NCBI RefSeq assembly: GCF_900128485.1
Contig: NZ_LT635861.1
Span: 683,479-747,478 of the forward strand
DNA from: Duodenibacillus massiliensis
GTDB lineage: Bacteria; Pseudomonadota; Gammaproteobacteria; Burkholderiales; Burkholderiaceae_F
DNA: 64,000 bases
Direction of reading: 5' to 3'
The position numbers were made by a program, and so were the translations under genes. The notes under the pieces were generated by a model, which made no database searches, had not been told where the DNA came from, and was given only the letters and a program-made list of their open reading frames with translations. Position 1 is the stretch's first letter. Each line of letters opens with the position of its first letter. Shown here piece after piece: positions 43,144 to 52,567 of the stretch.

Positions 43144-44595
43144 CTAAACACCCCGCGCTTGAATGCGCGGGGTTTCCTGACACGGTGCAGGCTTTCCCGT
43201 AACAGGCAAGGTTTTTGAGGCCTTGTCTGCCCGGGCGTCCCCTGCACCACAGGAACATTTAAAACGCAACCGCTCTACGGGTACGGGCTTCATCAGCTCG
43301 ATCCGTCGGTTCCGGCGAAGGACTGCTTCGTCTTGCCGATTCGCTGGTTTGTACTGCACTATCGGTCCGGCGTTCCCTGAGACTTGTTTGAGCCTCGCAA
43401 GCGCTGATTGCTCAGCCTTCAGATCGTAGCTGTCAGTGGCGGGATCCGCAAAATACAGGTTCATGGCGGCCGCAAGGTCGCGGTCCATGTACCAGTCCGT
43501 GTCTCCCAACTGATGACTTCTCTCCCAAAGAGCCTTCTTACGGTACGTTCCCGTTTCGGGATCGTGCTGACTCGGGCGCAGTTTTGCGGGGACTGACTTT
43601 CACCACACAACAGCCGGCGCTTTCAGCCTTACTTGTCATCCGGGTTATCAATCCTGCAATACCGCTTTTGCCCAAACTCTTGCCGTATCCGGCTCTCTGA
43701 AATGCTTTGTATGAGTTCTTCTCCACAATGACGGTGCCGGCCCTGCCGAACACCTGGTTAATCACTTCGCCGTGCAGGCAACGGCGGGTTTGCGCCTGAC
43801 GGCGGTACAGATCCGCAAGTTTTGCCTTTGTTGCCTTATAGGTCTTGGATTCCTTCCAGACAATCTTTTTTCCGGCGGCTTTAACGGTGCCGTCCGCGTT
43901 GTAGCACTCCCGATTCGTGTCTCTGCGGGAGCGGTCCATGGCACGTAAAAGACGCGCAATCTCCTTTTCCTGAGAGACAGTGCCCGCGCTCACCAAAATC
44001 TTTTGCTGCCACTCGGGGCTGTAAAAAATCATGGTCCTCGGGTCCGGGTCAACAGCCACCTTGAGATCCTTGGGAGCATAAACGTGCTTGACGGGCGGTA
44101 CGCCTTCGACAATGAGCTGAACAAAGTAGCGAATACGGCCGCGGATCATCCGCTGGACAAGACGGCAGTATTTGACACGCTTAAAGCCGGACGGATCTGT
44201 TGCTGAAAGAAGAGCTTCTTTCTGCCAGGCAGCCGGCGCTCAATGTCCTGCCAGGCACGTGTGGCAATTTTCTGCGCTTCGTTGATGCCGATGCGCTTTG
44301 TAAAGCCGCCCTTGGCACGATGCTCTTTCACGACATCATGCAGGGCATACTCGGAAAGGCGGGAGGACTTCTGAATTTCCTTAAGCCGCTTGTTGCGGTC
44401 TTTTCCCTTGGGCATCGCGGCCGTGAGCTTTCATGCTTCAGTGCTTTTCTTGGCGCGCACGCGTTTCTTTGCCGTTCCAAGAACAGCATTGAAGAGCTGG
44501 CGTGCATCGGAGAAGTAGGTCTCCAGCGCACTTTCCTGATCCTCTCCGGTTTTCAGGCCCAGCTCGATGACAAAGGACGGTGTGCGCGATTTCAT
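43144..44595 (-). pseudogene. tnpB: tnpB-like RNA-guided nuclease gene of an IS200/IS605-type element, decayed
   Basis: The coding sequence reads on the minus strand from ATG 44595 (KSRTPSFVIELGLKTGEDQE) through a TGA stop near 44419, a frameshift near 44190 and another near 43565. Joined, it has the RuvC-like core: VAVDPDPRTMIFYS (Asp), GTVIVEKNSYKAFQRAG (Glu) and MDRDLAAAMNLY (Asp). No CxxC...CxxC zinc finger is obvious. No tnpA is present. The reading frame cannot give a full protein, but the element ends are still visible: a hairpin at 43150 and a long palindrome at 44674. It is inserted just after tctC. Confidence 0.8.
43150..43173 (-). repeat. Right-end hairpin of the tnpB element
   Basis: CCCCGCGC pairs with GCGCGGGG around TTGAAT, overlapping the 3' end of the tnpB remnant. 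In TnpB systems this is where the omegaRNA (reRNA) scaffold ends and the guide begins outward. Confidence 0.6.
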
Positions 44596-44673
44596 AGCGG
44601 CTGAATATACCTTAAGCGAAAACTATGTACATGGTTTGGCTGCGTTTGCTCCAAGATTAAATAATTTCGAAAG

Positions 44674-44715
44674 CCCGCATTTCTCCCGGGGCTCAAGCCC
44701 CGGGAGAAATGCGGG
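44674..44715. repeat. Perfect 42-bp palindrome, likely left-end hairpin of the tnpB element
   Basis: CCCGCATTTCTCCCGGGGCT and its exact reverse complement are separated by two bases (CA). It lies 79 bp upstream of the tnpB remnant start, where the left end of an IS605-like element would be expected. Perfect symmetry is surprising beside a decayed gene. Confidence 0.6.
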
Positions 44716-45198
44716 AAATTCTGTGAAAGGCTCTGACGGAAAACCGCCGGAGCTTTTTTGGGCGGCGGGTTTTAAACAATCGCTGAGTCTTGACGAAAAT
44801 CAAAAGCCGTAAAAATCATTGCATTTTTGAGGTTGAGCCGTAAAGACTCGGTGAAAGCCAGTAAAAAAATCCATGAAATCAGACGACTGAAACGGCCGGA
44901 CTGAAAGTTATAAAAATAAGCCATTATGCTTATGGTGTTTTACCGAGGTTCTAATACCTAATTTGAGTAAAAACGACTTGCACCAATACAAAAAATAGGG
45001 TGTAGTATGTGGCTCGAAAGGAAGGGATAGGCTGTTTTGCTTAGGTGTAAGACAGCAATTCTTCCGGCGTGACGGTCCGTCCGGACCACGGGCAGGGGAG
45101 GTCGAAACCCCGGCACGCAGACGGACTGAAGCATTTTTAACGGGCAGAGGGCGTGTTTTTGAAGCGCTTTGTCCTGAACGAAAGAGGAGCTGTAAAAG
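44716..45198 (+). promoter_or_regulatory. Promoter region of aspA-dcuA
   Basis: No gene is seen. The region holds a possible -35 TTGCAC (44978) and -10 TAGTAT (45003) followed by GTGGCTCG, plus TTTGCTTAGGT (about 45036) and an inverted AATTAGGTATT (about 44950). Similar short elements occur upstream of frdA. A GAAAGAGGAGCTG ribosome site precedes aspA. The promoter assignment is tentative. Confidence 0.4.
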
Positions 45199-46599
45199 AT
45201 GTCTCGTATTGAAAACGATTTTCTGGGCGATTTGGAAGTACCTGATGATTGCTACTACGGCGTGCAGACGCTGCGCGGCAAGCAGAACTTCCACATCACG
45301 GAAATGCCGATGAGCCAGGAACCCTTCTTTGTCATCGCCTTCGGCTATGTCAAGAAGGCTGCCGCCATGGCCAACAAGGAACTCGGCACGATTCCGGCTG
45401 ATGTCGCCGACGCTCTCATCTGGGCGTGCGATCAGCTGATCGCCGGCAAGTACCGTGATCAGTTTGTGACCGACTGGCTCCAGGGCGGTGCCGGTACGTC
45501 CACGAACATGAACTGCAACGAAGTGATCTGCAACCTCGCTGCTGAAAAGCTGGGTTCCGTCAAGGGCGACTACAAGCGCGTTTCCCCGAACGACCACGCC
45601 AACTTCGGTCAGTCCACCAACGACACGTATCCGACGGCTCTGCACCTTGCGCTGATGCTCCGGAGCAACGTGCTTCTGAAGTCTGTTGAAGACCTCGTTG
45701 CCGCCTTCTACAAGAAGAGCGAAGAATTCAAGGGTGTTCTGAAGATGGGCCGCACCCACCTGCAGGACGCTGTTCCGATGACCCTCGGCCAGGAATTCCA
45801 CGGCTGGGGCTTCACGATCGCCGATGAAATCAAGACGATCCGCGAAGCGCAGGAACACCTGAAGGTCATCAACCTCGGCGCCACCGCCATCGGTACGACC
45901 GTGACGGCACATCCGGACTATCCGGCTCTGGCTTCGAAGTACCTCGCTCAGCTCACCGGCATCGACTTCAAGAACAGCGAAGACCTCATCGCCGCCACGA
46001 GCGACTGCGGTGCCTACGTTGCGATTTCTTCCGCGATGAAGAGCCTCGCCATCAAGCTCACGAAGGTCTGCAACGACCTGCGTCTTCTCGCCTCCGGCCC
46101 CCGCTGCGGTCTTGCTGAAATCAATCTGCCGCAGCTGCAGCCCGGTTCCTCCATCATGCCGGGTAAGGTCAACCCCGTGATCCCCGAAGTCACCAACCAG
46201 GCTTCGTTCCTCGCGATCGGTCTTGACCAGACGGTGATGCTTGCCGCGTCGGCCGGCCAGCTCGAACTGAACGTTATGGAACCCGTGATCACGTTTGCTC
46301 TGTTCACCGGCCTGCGCGTTCTCTCCAACGCCTGCAACACGCTGCGCACGAAGTGCATTGACGGTGTGACCGCCAACGCCAAGCGCACCGAAGCAATGGT
46401 GATGAACTCCTGCGGTATCGTCACGCTTCTGAAACCCCACCTCGGCTACAAGACCTGCGCCGCCATGGCTCACGAATGCTATGAAACCGGCAAGTCGCTG
46501 CACCAGGTTGTGGTGGAAGAACGCAAGATGCTCACTCAGGAAGAGTGGGACAAGACGTTCAACCTGCAGAACCTTATTGCACCGAAGTTTGTGCAGTAA
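45199..46599 (+). CDS. aspA: Aspartate ammonia-lyase
   Basis: Cytoplasmic aspartase converting L-aspartate to fumarate and ammonia; 466 residues. It follows aspartase closely: the N-terminal RIENDFLGDLEVPDDCYYGV, GGAGTSTNMNCNEVICNLA (about 95-115), the GRTHLQDAVPMTLGQEF block (about 188-204), and the catalytic loop GSSIMPGKVNPVIPE (about 315-330). The GTSTNMN pattern and pairing with dcuA support aspartase over fumarase C. It feeds fumarate to FrdAB. Highly biased, Cys/Ala-rich optimal codon use suggests strong expression. Confidence 0.96.
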   Translation: MSRIENDFLGDLEVPDDCYYGVQTLRGKQNFHITEMPMSQEPFFVIAFGYVKKAAAMANKELGTIPADVADALIWACDQLIAGKYRDQFVTDWLQGGAGTSTNMNCNEVICNLAAEKLGSVKGDYKRVSPNDHANFGQSTNDTYPTALHLALMLRSNVLLKSVEDLVAAFYKKSEEFKGVLKMGRTHLQDAVPMTLGQEFHGWGFTIADEIKTIREAQEHLKVINLGATAIGTTVTAHPDYPALASKYLAQLTGIDFKNSEDLIAATSDCGAYVAISSAMKSLAIKLTKVCNDLRLLASGPRCGLAEINLPQLQPGSSIMPGKVNPVIPEVTNQASFLAIGLDQTVMLAASAGQLELNVMEPVITFALFTGLRVLSNACNTLRTKCIDGVTANAKRTEAMVMNSCGIVTLLKPHLGYKTCAAMAHECYETGKSLHQVVVEERKMLTQEEWDKTFNLQNLIAPKFVQ

Positions 46600-46659
46600 T
46601 TGAAAGGGCGTGAAAACGCCTGTATAAAAAGCGCGCTCTGTTTTGAAGGCAGAGATGAA

Positions 46660-46691
46660 ACGGAGGGCGGGCCTGTAGGGTCACCCTCCGT
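46660..46691 (+). promoter_or_regulatory. Intergenic hairpin between aspA and dcuA
   Basis: ACGGAGGG pairs with CCCTCCGT across a 16-base loop, without a T-tract. It may stabilise the aspA end of the transcript or tune read-through into dcuA. Confidence 0.45.
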
Positions 46692-46830
46692 GCTGAAGTT
46701 TAAAGCCCCGTTCCCCGGGTGTGAGGACTTCAGACAATCTCAAGTACGGTTCCTTTCCTTTTTCCGCACTGTCAAAGCTTTCCGGAGCAGAGCAGCCGAT
46801 AAACACCAAACCTCCACCTGAGGAGATATC

Positions 46831-48165
46831 ATGGACTTAATGGTCATCCTTCAAATTATTGTGCTTCTGGGCGCAATCTATATCGGTGTGCGCCTCGGCG
46901 GCATCGGTATCGGTTATGCCGGCGGCGCCGGCGTCCTGGTCCTCGGTCTGTGCCTCGGCATGAAGCCGGGTAACATTCCCTGGGACGTGATTCTGATCAT
47001 CGCATCGGTGATCGCAGCCATCTCCGCCATGCAGCTTGCGGGCGGCCTTGACTACCTCGTTCAGATTGCCGAACGGATCCTGCGCAGCAATCCTAAGTAC
47101 ATCAACTACCTCGCCCCGATCGTCACCTATGTTCTGACGATCTTCGCCGGTACCGGCCACACCGCCTTCTCGATGATTCCGGTTATCGTTGAAGTCGCCA
47201 AGGGCCAGAAGATCCGCCCGGTCGTTCCGCTTTCGATCGCCGTGGTTTCTTCCCAGATCGCTATTACGGCGTCTCCGGTTTCCGCAGCCGTCATCTACAT
47301 GTCCGGCGTTCTCGAAGGCTTCGGCTGGTCTTATCCGGCTCTCTTGGGGATCTGGATTGTGACGACCTTCATCGGCTGCATGATCACGTCCTTCGTGATG
47401 ACGCTTTGCTCCAACATGGACCTCGACAGCGACCCGGTTTACAAGGATCGTCTCGCCAAGGGGCTCGTGAAGGCTGTTTCTGATGAAACCAAGACTCAAC
47501 TCAAGCCCTACGCCAAGCGCTCCGTTCTCATCTTCCTGATCGGCGTTGTCTGCGTGGTTCTGTATGCCTCCGCGATTTCTCCGGCCGTGGGCCTCATCAA
47601 GCCCGTCGTCGTGCCGCGTGACGCAGCCATCATGAGCCTGATGCTCTTGGTCGGCACCCTGATCACGGTTCTGTGCAAGATCGAAATCGGTAAGATCGCT
47701 GACTGCTCCGTCTTCAAGAGCGGTATGGTTGCCTGCGTGTGCGTGCTGGGCGTTGCCTGGCTCGGTGACACGTTCGTTTCCGGCCACATCAACGAGATCA
47801 AGACGCTTGCTGCTTCCACGGTGACCGCTTACCCGGCTCTGCTTGCAGTCGTGTTCTTCATCGCCGCTATGCTCCTGTACTCTCAGGCTGCTACGGCTAA
47901 GGCCATCACCCCGGCTATCGTGGCGGCTCTCGGCATCACCGCCGCCAACCCCGGTGACAGCTACATGCTCGTTGCCTGCTTCGCCGCCGTGTCTGCCCTC
48001 TTTGTTCTGCCGACCTACCCGACGCTTCTGGGCGCCGTCCAGATGGACGACACCGGTACGACCCGCATCGGTAAGTGGGTGTTCAACCACGCCTTCTTCA
48101 TGCCGGGGCTCCTCGCCATCGTCTTCAGCGTGGCTCTGGGCTTTGTGGCTGCGAAGATGTTCTAA
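46831..48165 (+). CDS. Anaerobic C4-dicarboxylate antiporter DcuA/DcuB
   Basis: 444-residue Dcu-family antiporter with about 10-12 membrane segments, which exchanges aspartate or fumarate for succinate across the inner membrane. Family blocks are present: LGGIGIGYAGGAGVLVLGL (about 22-40), YVLTIFAGTGHTAFSMIPVI (about 108-127), SSQIAITASPVSAAVIYMSG (about 145-165), and the late VLPTYPTLLGAVQMDDTGTT. GGAGATATC precedes the ATG. The 231-bp gap after aspA holds only a hairpin, so the pair is a likely aspA-dcuA operon as in E. coli. DcuA and DcuB cannot be separated by eye. Confidence 0.94.
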   Translation: MDLMVILQIIVLLGAIYIGVRLGGIGIGYAGGAGVLVLGLCLGMKPGNIPWDVILIIASVIAAISAMQLAGGLDYLVQIAERILRSNPKYINYLAPIVTYVLTIFAGTGHTAFSMIPVIVEVAKGQKIRPVVPLSIAVVSSQIAITASPVSAAVIYMSGVLEGFGWSYPALLGIWIVTTFIGCMITSFVMTLCSNMDLDSDPVYKDRLAKGLVKAVSDETKTQLKPYAKRSVLIFLIGVVCVVLYASAISPAVGLIKPVVVPRDAAIMSLMLLVGTLITVLCKIEIGKIADCSVFKSGMVACVCVLGVAWLGDTFVSGHINEIKTLAASTVTAYPALLAVVFFIAAMLLYSQAATAKAITPAIVAALGITAANPGDSYMLVACFAAVSALFVLPTYPTLLGAVQMDDTGTTRIGKWVFNHAFFMPGLLAIVFSVALGFVAAKMF

Positions 48166-48228
48166 GGTTTGAGACATCGTTTCGAATCTGCCTGGTTTAA
48201 CGCCGGGCAGTGACGGAATCTAAGCCTC

Positions 48229-48266
48229 GGGCAGAATCTGTGGGTCCACGGATTCTGCCTTTCTTA
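48229..48266 (+). terminator. Terminator after dcuA
   Basis: GGGCAGAATC pairs with GATTCTGCC, the inner bases (GTGG/CCAC) also pairing, followed by TTTCTTATTTT. Confidence 0.75.
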
Positions 48267-48321
48267 TTTTCGGCACCCGAAAAAATTCCCCGAGCGTTTG
48301 TATCGAGACGCTTCCGCCTGT

Positions 48322-48349
48322 TTGTCCGTGTGTTCTGCACGGCTACAAT
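48322..48349 (+). promoter_or_regulatory. Candidate sigma-70 promoter for the M50 protease gene
   Basis: TTGTCC at 48322 and TACAAT at 48344 are 16 bp apart, about 70 bp upstream of the start at 48418. It follows the dcuA terminator and would begin a new operon. Confidence 0.5.
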
Positions 48350-48417
48350 TCCGACACGTGTTTTGCATGCCGCCCGTTTGCGGCTTTCTGCGTTTTTGAC
48401 GAGGACAGGCTCCCCTC

Positions 48418-49080
48418 ATGACGGAAATTCTTCAAAGTATTCTGATTTACGCGGTGCCCGCGATTCTCGCAATTACCCTGCACGAGGCCGCGCACGGCTT
48501 TGTCGCCAAACGTTTGGGCGACAACACGGCCTGGATTCTCGGCCGCGTCACGATGAATCCCCTCAAGCACATTGATCCCGTGGGAACGATCCTTGTGCCG
48601 GGGCTTTTGCTCGTGGGCTCCATGATTGCCGGGGGCGCCGGTTTTCTCTTCGGGTGGGCAAAACCCGTCCCCGTGAATTTCAGCAGGCTGTATAACCCCA
48701 AGCGCGACATGATCTGGGTGTCGCTTGCAGGTCCCGGGATGAACATTGCGCAGATGTTCTGCTGGCTCATTGTTTTAAAGATCATTGTGCTGGGTGAGCC
48801 TTCCGGCATGATCGGGCAGACGGCCGTTGATATCTGTCTTGCCGGTGTTTCGGTCAATATGATTTTGGCGGCCTTTAATCTCCTTCCGATTCTGCCGATG
48901 GACGGCGGACGGGTACTTGCGGGGCTTTTGCCCTGGCGGCAGGCCGTCGCATATTCACGCCTTGAACCCTACGGGCTTCTCATTGTGATCATTTTGCTTG
49001 CCACCGGGATTCTTAACTATTTTCTGAGGCCCTTTATGCAGTTGGCGCAGACGTTCGTCGAATGGACCGTGATGCTTTAA
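48418..49080 (+). CDS. Site-2-protease-like M50 family membrane metalloprotease
   Basis: 220-residue intramembrane zinc protease. The HExxH motif is HEAAH (about residue 21) in the first hydrophobic segment, and the third zinc ligand is the Asp of NLLPILPMDGGRVL (about residue 160). It is the short, PDZ-free type of the YwhC/Rip-like group, different from RseP. The substrate is unknown. A methyltransferase gene follows by 13 bp from its preferred start, with GGAG directly after this gene's stop. Confidence 0.9.
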   Translation: MTEILQSILIYAVPAILAITLHEAAHGFVAKRLGDNTAWILGRVTMNPLKHIDPVGTILVPGLLLVGSMIAGGAGFLFGWAKPVPVNFSRLYNPKRDMIWVSLAGPGMNIAQMFCWLIVLKIIVLGEPSGMIGQTAVDICLAGVSVNMILAAFNLLPILPMDGGRVLAGLLPWRQAVAYSRLEPYGLLIVIILLATGILNYFLRPFMQLAQTFVEWTVML

Positions 49081-49093
49081 GGAGCCCGTGACG

Positions 49094-49651
49094 ATGCCCG
49101 TTGATATTTCGGTCGCCTCGGACCCGGCAAGCGCCTGGCTGATGCGCTTTGCCGGGCTCATAAAGCCCGAGGGCCGCGTGCTGGAGATTGCCTGCGGCAA
49201 CGGCCGCAACACACGGTTTTTAAAGCTCTGTGGGTTCCACGTCACGGCAGTGGATGTGAACGTGCCCGCCGCGCACTTTCCGGCGGGCGTGGACTTCCGG
49301 CAGCTCGACCTTGAGCAGGAGGACTGGCCCCTGACGGGCCTTGCGTTTGACGCTGTGGTGGGGATTAACTACCTGTGGCGTGCGCACTGGGCGTCGCTTT
49401 GGAATAACCTCAGCGAGGGCGGTCTGTTTATTTATGAGACCTTTACCGGGCATCAGTTCAGGCGGGTTGGAAAACCGAGAAGCGCCGAACACCTCCTCGG
49501 GCCCAATGAACTCTTAAACCTCTGCCGCACCCGCGGCGAAGTGGTGGCCTATGAAGAGGGGCTCACGGACGCCGCGATGTCGCTTGCGCGCATCGTGGTG
49601 CGAAAGGGCAGGGGTGAGATGCCGGAAAGCCGCCTATATTGCCCGAGATAA
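49094..49651 (+). CDS. Class I SAM-dependent methyltransferase
   Basis: 185 residues from ATG 49094, preferred over GTG 49088 because GGAG at 49081 then has normal spacing. Motif I is VLEIACGNGRNTRFL (about 30-44) followed by the acidic turn VTAVDVN (about 53-59) and a FDAVVGINYLWR motif IV region. It resembles the TehB/UbiE-like small methyltransferases. The substrate is unknown. It lies in a possible operon M50 protease-methyltransferase-folC. Confidence 0.85.
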   Translation: MPVDISVASDPASAWLMRFAGLIKPEGRVLEIACGNGRNTRFLKLCGFHVTAVDVNVPAAHFPAGVDFRQLDLEQEDWPLTGLAFDAVVGINYLWRAHWASLWNNLSEGGLFIYETFTGHQFRRVGKPRSAEHLLGPNELLNLCRTRGEVVAYEEGLTDAAMSLARIVVRKGRGEMPESRLYCPR

Positions 49652-49684
49652 CGAATTCTGATTTGAGTGGTTGTTTTAAACACG

Positions 49685-51031
49685 ATGACAACGAATGCGA
49701 TGCGCCCGGCAGTAAACGACGGGCTTGATGCGTGGCTTACCTACGCCGAACACTTAAACGAAAAGCCCATTGACATGGGGCTCACACGCATGAAGGCCAT
49801 GATTGAGCGGCTGGGCATTGCCTTCACCTGTCCGGTCTTTACCGTTGCGGGCACAAACGGCAAGGGCAGCACCTGCGCGATGCTCGAAAGCATTCTGCGT
49901 AACGCCGGCAACAAAGTTTGCATGCACACGTCGCCGCACCTGTTGCGCTTTAACGAGCGCGCGTTGATTGACGGCAAAGAAGCCGAAGACGCGGCGATTG
50001 TTGAGGCGCTTTCCGCGGTCGATGCCGCAAGAGGCGACATGTCGCTCACGTACTTCGAGATGACAGGGCTCGCGGTACTCCTGCTGTTCATGAAGGCAAA
50101 ACCGGATGCCGTGATTCTTGAGATCGGTTTGGGCGGCAGGCTTGATGCCATGAACGCGATTGATACGTCCTGCGGCATTGTCTGCGCGATCGGCATTGAC
50201 CACGTGGCGTTTTTGGGCAACACCCGGGAAAAGATTGCCTACGAAAAGTCCTGCATTTACCGTCAGGGGCGGCCCGCCGTTGTGACGGACCGGGATGTCC
50301 CGGCGACCCTTATTGACAACGCCCGTGCGATCGGCGCGGAACTTAACTGCTACGGGCGGGACTTTGAAACCAAGGTCAATGCCGACGGCACCTTTGACTT
50401 CTCGGTAAAGGGGCAAACGCTCTGGCAGAAGCTTCCGCATCCCGCGCTTGCCGGTGACAACCAGATCATGAATGCCGCGGGCGTTCTGGCGGCCTTGTAC
50501 CTTATGCGCGACAAACTGCCTGTAACGGAAGAAGCGGTCCGCAAGGGGTTGACGACCGTACGTATCACCGGGCGCTTTGAGACGGTGCAAAAAGGCGGGG
50601 AGGTTGAGCCCGAGATCATTTTTGACGTGGGGCACAACCCGCAGGCAGCGGCGTCACTCGCGGCAAACCTGAAACGCACGCGTGAGCCGGGGCGCAAAAC
50701 CTTTGCGGTTTTGGGGATGCTTGCGGACAAAGATATGACGGGCGTGATCCGCACCGTGAGCCCTGAGGTCGATCACTGGTTTGTGACGGGCCTCGGGACA
50801 GCACGCGGGGCGTCTTTGGAGGTTCTGAAGAAGTCGCTCATGGAAGCGGGCCTGACCGCCGCCGACATCACAGAGTGCGCGAGCCCCGCTGCGGCGTTGT
50901 CTGAAGCCCGAAAAGCGGCCATGACCTGCGGTCATCCTGTTAGAATCATCGGATTCGGTTCTTTTGTCACGGTGTCGGCTCTGATTGAAGCGCTTCGCAG
51001 TGACAAAAAGACGCTTGCGGTCTGGCCGTAA
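49685..51031 (+). CDS. folC: Bifunctional folylpolyglutamate/dihydrofolate synthase
   Basis: Cytoplasmic Mur-ligase-family enzyme that adds glutamate to dihydropteroate and folates. ATG 49685 is chosen; a GTG at 49667 is in frame and possible. The P-loop is VAGTNGKGSTCAML (about 55-68), the folate/metal region includes TSPHLLRFNERALIDG and LEIGLGGRLDAMNAID (about 145-160), and the C-terminal domain has FDVGHNPQAAASLA. 448 residues. Gene order folC-SPOR-cvpA-purF matches the E. coli folC-dedD-cvpA-purF cluster. Confidence 0.95.
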   Translation: MTTNAMRPAVNDGLDAWLTYAEHLNEKPIDMGLTRMKAMIERLGIAFTCPVFTVAGTNGKGSTCAMLESILRNAGNKVCMHTSPHLLRFNERALIDGKEAEDAAIVEALSAVDAARGDMSLTYFEMTGLAVLLLFMKAKPDAVILEIGLGGRLDAMNAIDTSCGIVCAIGIDHVAFLGNTREKIAYEKSCIYRQGRPAVVTDRDVPATLIDNARAIGAELNCYGRDFETKVNADGTFDFSVKGQTLWQKLPHPALAGDNQIMNAAGVLAALYLMRDKLPVTEEAVRKGLTTVRITGRFETVQKGGEVEPEIIFDVGHNPQAAASLAANLKRTREPGRKTFAVLGMLADKDMTGVIRTVSPEVDHWFVTGLGTARGASLEVLKKSLMEAGLTAADITECASPAAALSEARKAAMTCGHPVRIIGFGSFVTVSALIEALRSDKKTLAVWP

Positions 51032-51061
51032 GCGTTTAACAGGGACGGCGCACCTTTTTCC

Positions 51062-51961
51062 ATGATCGACAAATTTCAAAAGCTTTTCGGCCCCAATCCG
51101 CCGCGCGGCTCTGAAGCCGAGCCTCAGAGCGCCGGCGTGGAGCCGCTGCAGTTTGCCGATGCGCTAGGAGACGAAGCGCAGAAAAAGCGTATGCAGCGTA
51201 TCAGAAACAAACGCCGCATTTTGGGGTTTGCCGCTTTTGTGCTTGCTTTTCTGATTGCCGCGCCCACGTTTTTTGAGCCCGACAATACCTACGCCGACCG
51301 TACTGCCAAAACGCTTATTCCGCCCCTGGAAGACGTGAAGCCCGCGGCGGTTGTGAAAATCAGTCAGACCGAAGAAGCCGCAAAGAATTTGCGGGAGCCT
51401 CCGGCTTCGCAGTCCGCGGTGGATTCCGCGGCGAAGTCGCTTTCGCGTGCCAACCCCGTGACGGCTTCCGCAAGCCTCGCGGCGGGCTCGGAAACACCTG
51501 CATCCGCGGCGAAAAACGACGAGAAGCCCGTGCGTAAGGCGGGGGTTGTGAGCGAGGAGAAGCCCCGTGAGGCGGCTGCCAAAAAGACGGAACCCGTAAA
51601 GACCGCCAAGGCAGCCGACGCAAAGCCCGCGCAGAGCGCAAAGGCCGCAAAGCCCGCAAAGCCCGCGGCCGGCAAAAAGACGGTTGCCGGTCCCTACGGG
51701 ATTACGGCCTCGGAGACCGGCCGCTACTACATTCAGATTATCGCGACCGCAAACCAGAAGTCTGCGCTTGAGAAGGTGAAGTACCTCAAGCGCCTGGGGC
51801 TGCCTGCCTACGCCGAAACCGTGAAGCGCCGCAATTCCGATCTCTGGCGCGTGAGGGTGGGGCGTTTTGAAACGCTTGATGACGCCAAGGCCGCGCGCGA
51901 CCTTCTGGCTCTTAACAGTGAATCCCACGGCGGCATCAGTCAGCTGCCCGCTAAGAAGTAA
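51062..51961 (+). CDS. SPOR-domain membrane protein (DedD-like)
   Basis: 299-residue cell-division-associated protein. A short cytoplasmic N-terminus is followed by one membrane segment (ILGFAAFVLAFLIAAPTFF, about 57-75), a long periplasmic Ala/Lys/Pro-rich linker (about 100-215), and a C-terminal SPOR domain (GRYYIQIIATANQKSALEKV ... LWRVRVGRFETLDDA, about 220-290). SPOR domains bind denuded septal peptidoglycan. Its position between folC and cvpA matches dedD. The low-complexity linker is normal for the family. Confidence 0.9.
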   Translation: MIDKFQKLFGPNPPRGSEAEPQSAGVEPLQFADALGDEAQKKRMQRIRNKRRILGFAAFVLAFLIAAPTFFEPDNTYADRTAKTLIPPLEDVKPAAVVKISQTEEAAKNLREPPASQSAVDSAAKSLSRANPVTASASLAAGSETPASAAKNDEKPVRKAGVVSEEKPREAAAKKTEPVKTAKAADAKPAQSAKAAKPAKPAAGKKTVAGPYGITASETGRYYIQIIATANQKSALEKVKYLKRLGLPAYAETVKRRNSDLWRVRVGRFETLDDAKAARDLLALNSESHGGISQLPAKK

Positions 51962-51970
51962 ACGAACGCC

Positions 51971-52471
51971 ATGAATGAAGCTGATTTTGTGATCTGTGCC
52001 GTGCTCCTTGTGTCCACCGTGGTGGGCGTTAGCCGCGGCGTGGTGCGCGAGATTCTCGCCATCGTCGGCTGGGCCGTGGCGATTTTTCTAGCGTTGAATT
52101 ATTCGCCGGAATTGGCGCGCGTGATTCCTCTGGAAAGTCTCGGCACGGCTGTGAGAACGGCCTGCGCCGCGGTCATCATCGTGGTGCTCACGCTTTTTAC
52201 CTGCGGGCTTTTCGGGAAAATCTGCTCAAGGCTTCTGGCGGCTGCGGAAATCACCTTTGAAGACCGCGCGATCGGTTCGGTGTTTGGCTTTGCAAGGGGC
52301 GTCGTTGTCGTGTGCCTGGCGGTGTTTCTTCTGGGGATGACCTCGGCCGTGAGAACCGGCCAGTGGCGCAATTCCGTGTTGATCGTTCCCTGCGAGCGCA
52401 TCATCGACTTTACGATGCCCTATATGCCTGAAACCATCGTTGAGATGCGCAAGCGCTACAGTGTGCGTTAA
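51971..52471 (+). CDS. cvpA: CvpA family membrane protein
   Basis: 166-residue inner-membrane protein with four hydrophobic segments (ADFVICAVLLVSTVVGVSRG, ILAIVGWAVAIFLALNY, AACAAVIIVVLTLFTCGLFG-like, and FGFARGVVVVCLAVFLLGM). The R-G-VREI and GSVFGFARG patterns are characteristic of CvpA. It is linked to colicin V production, stress tolerance and purF in other proteobacteria. It lies 9 bp after the SPOR gene and 96 bp before purF. Confidence 0.93.
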   Translation: MNEADFVICAVLLVSTVVGVSRGVVREILAIVGWAVAIFLALNYSPELARVIPLESLGTAVRTACAAVIIVVLTLFTCGLFGKICSRLLAAAEITFEDRAIGSVFGFARGVVVVCLAVFLLGMTSAVRTGQWRNSVLIVPCERIIDFTMPYMPETIVEMRKRYSVR

Positions 52472-52567
52472 CATTTCGTCATAGAATTCCGAAACTTTTG
52501 CTTCAGAGAGGCTGAGCCCCTGAGGCACCTCCTTCTTTTTTCTTCACATAACCCGGGAAAACTCAAC

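Noticed and set aside
46837..48177. A 446-codon minus-strand open frame opposite dcuA
   Set aside because: The product is rich in His, Asp and Arg with no domain, while the plus strand encodes a clear Dcu antiporter with a ribosome site. Codon bias of the real gene keeps the antisense open.
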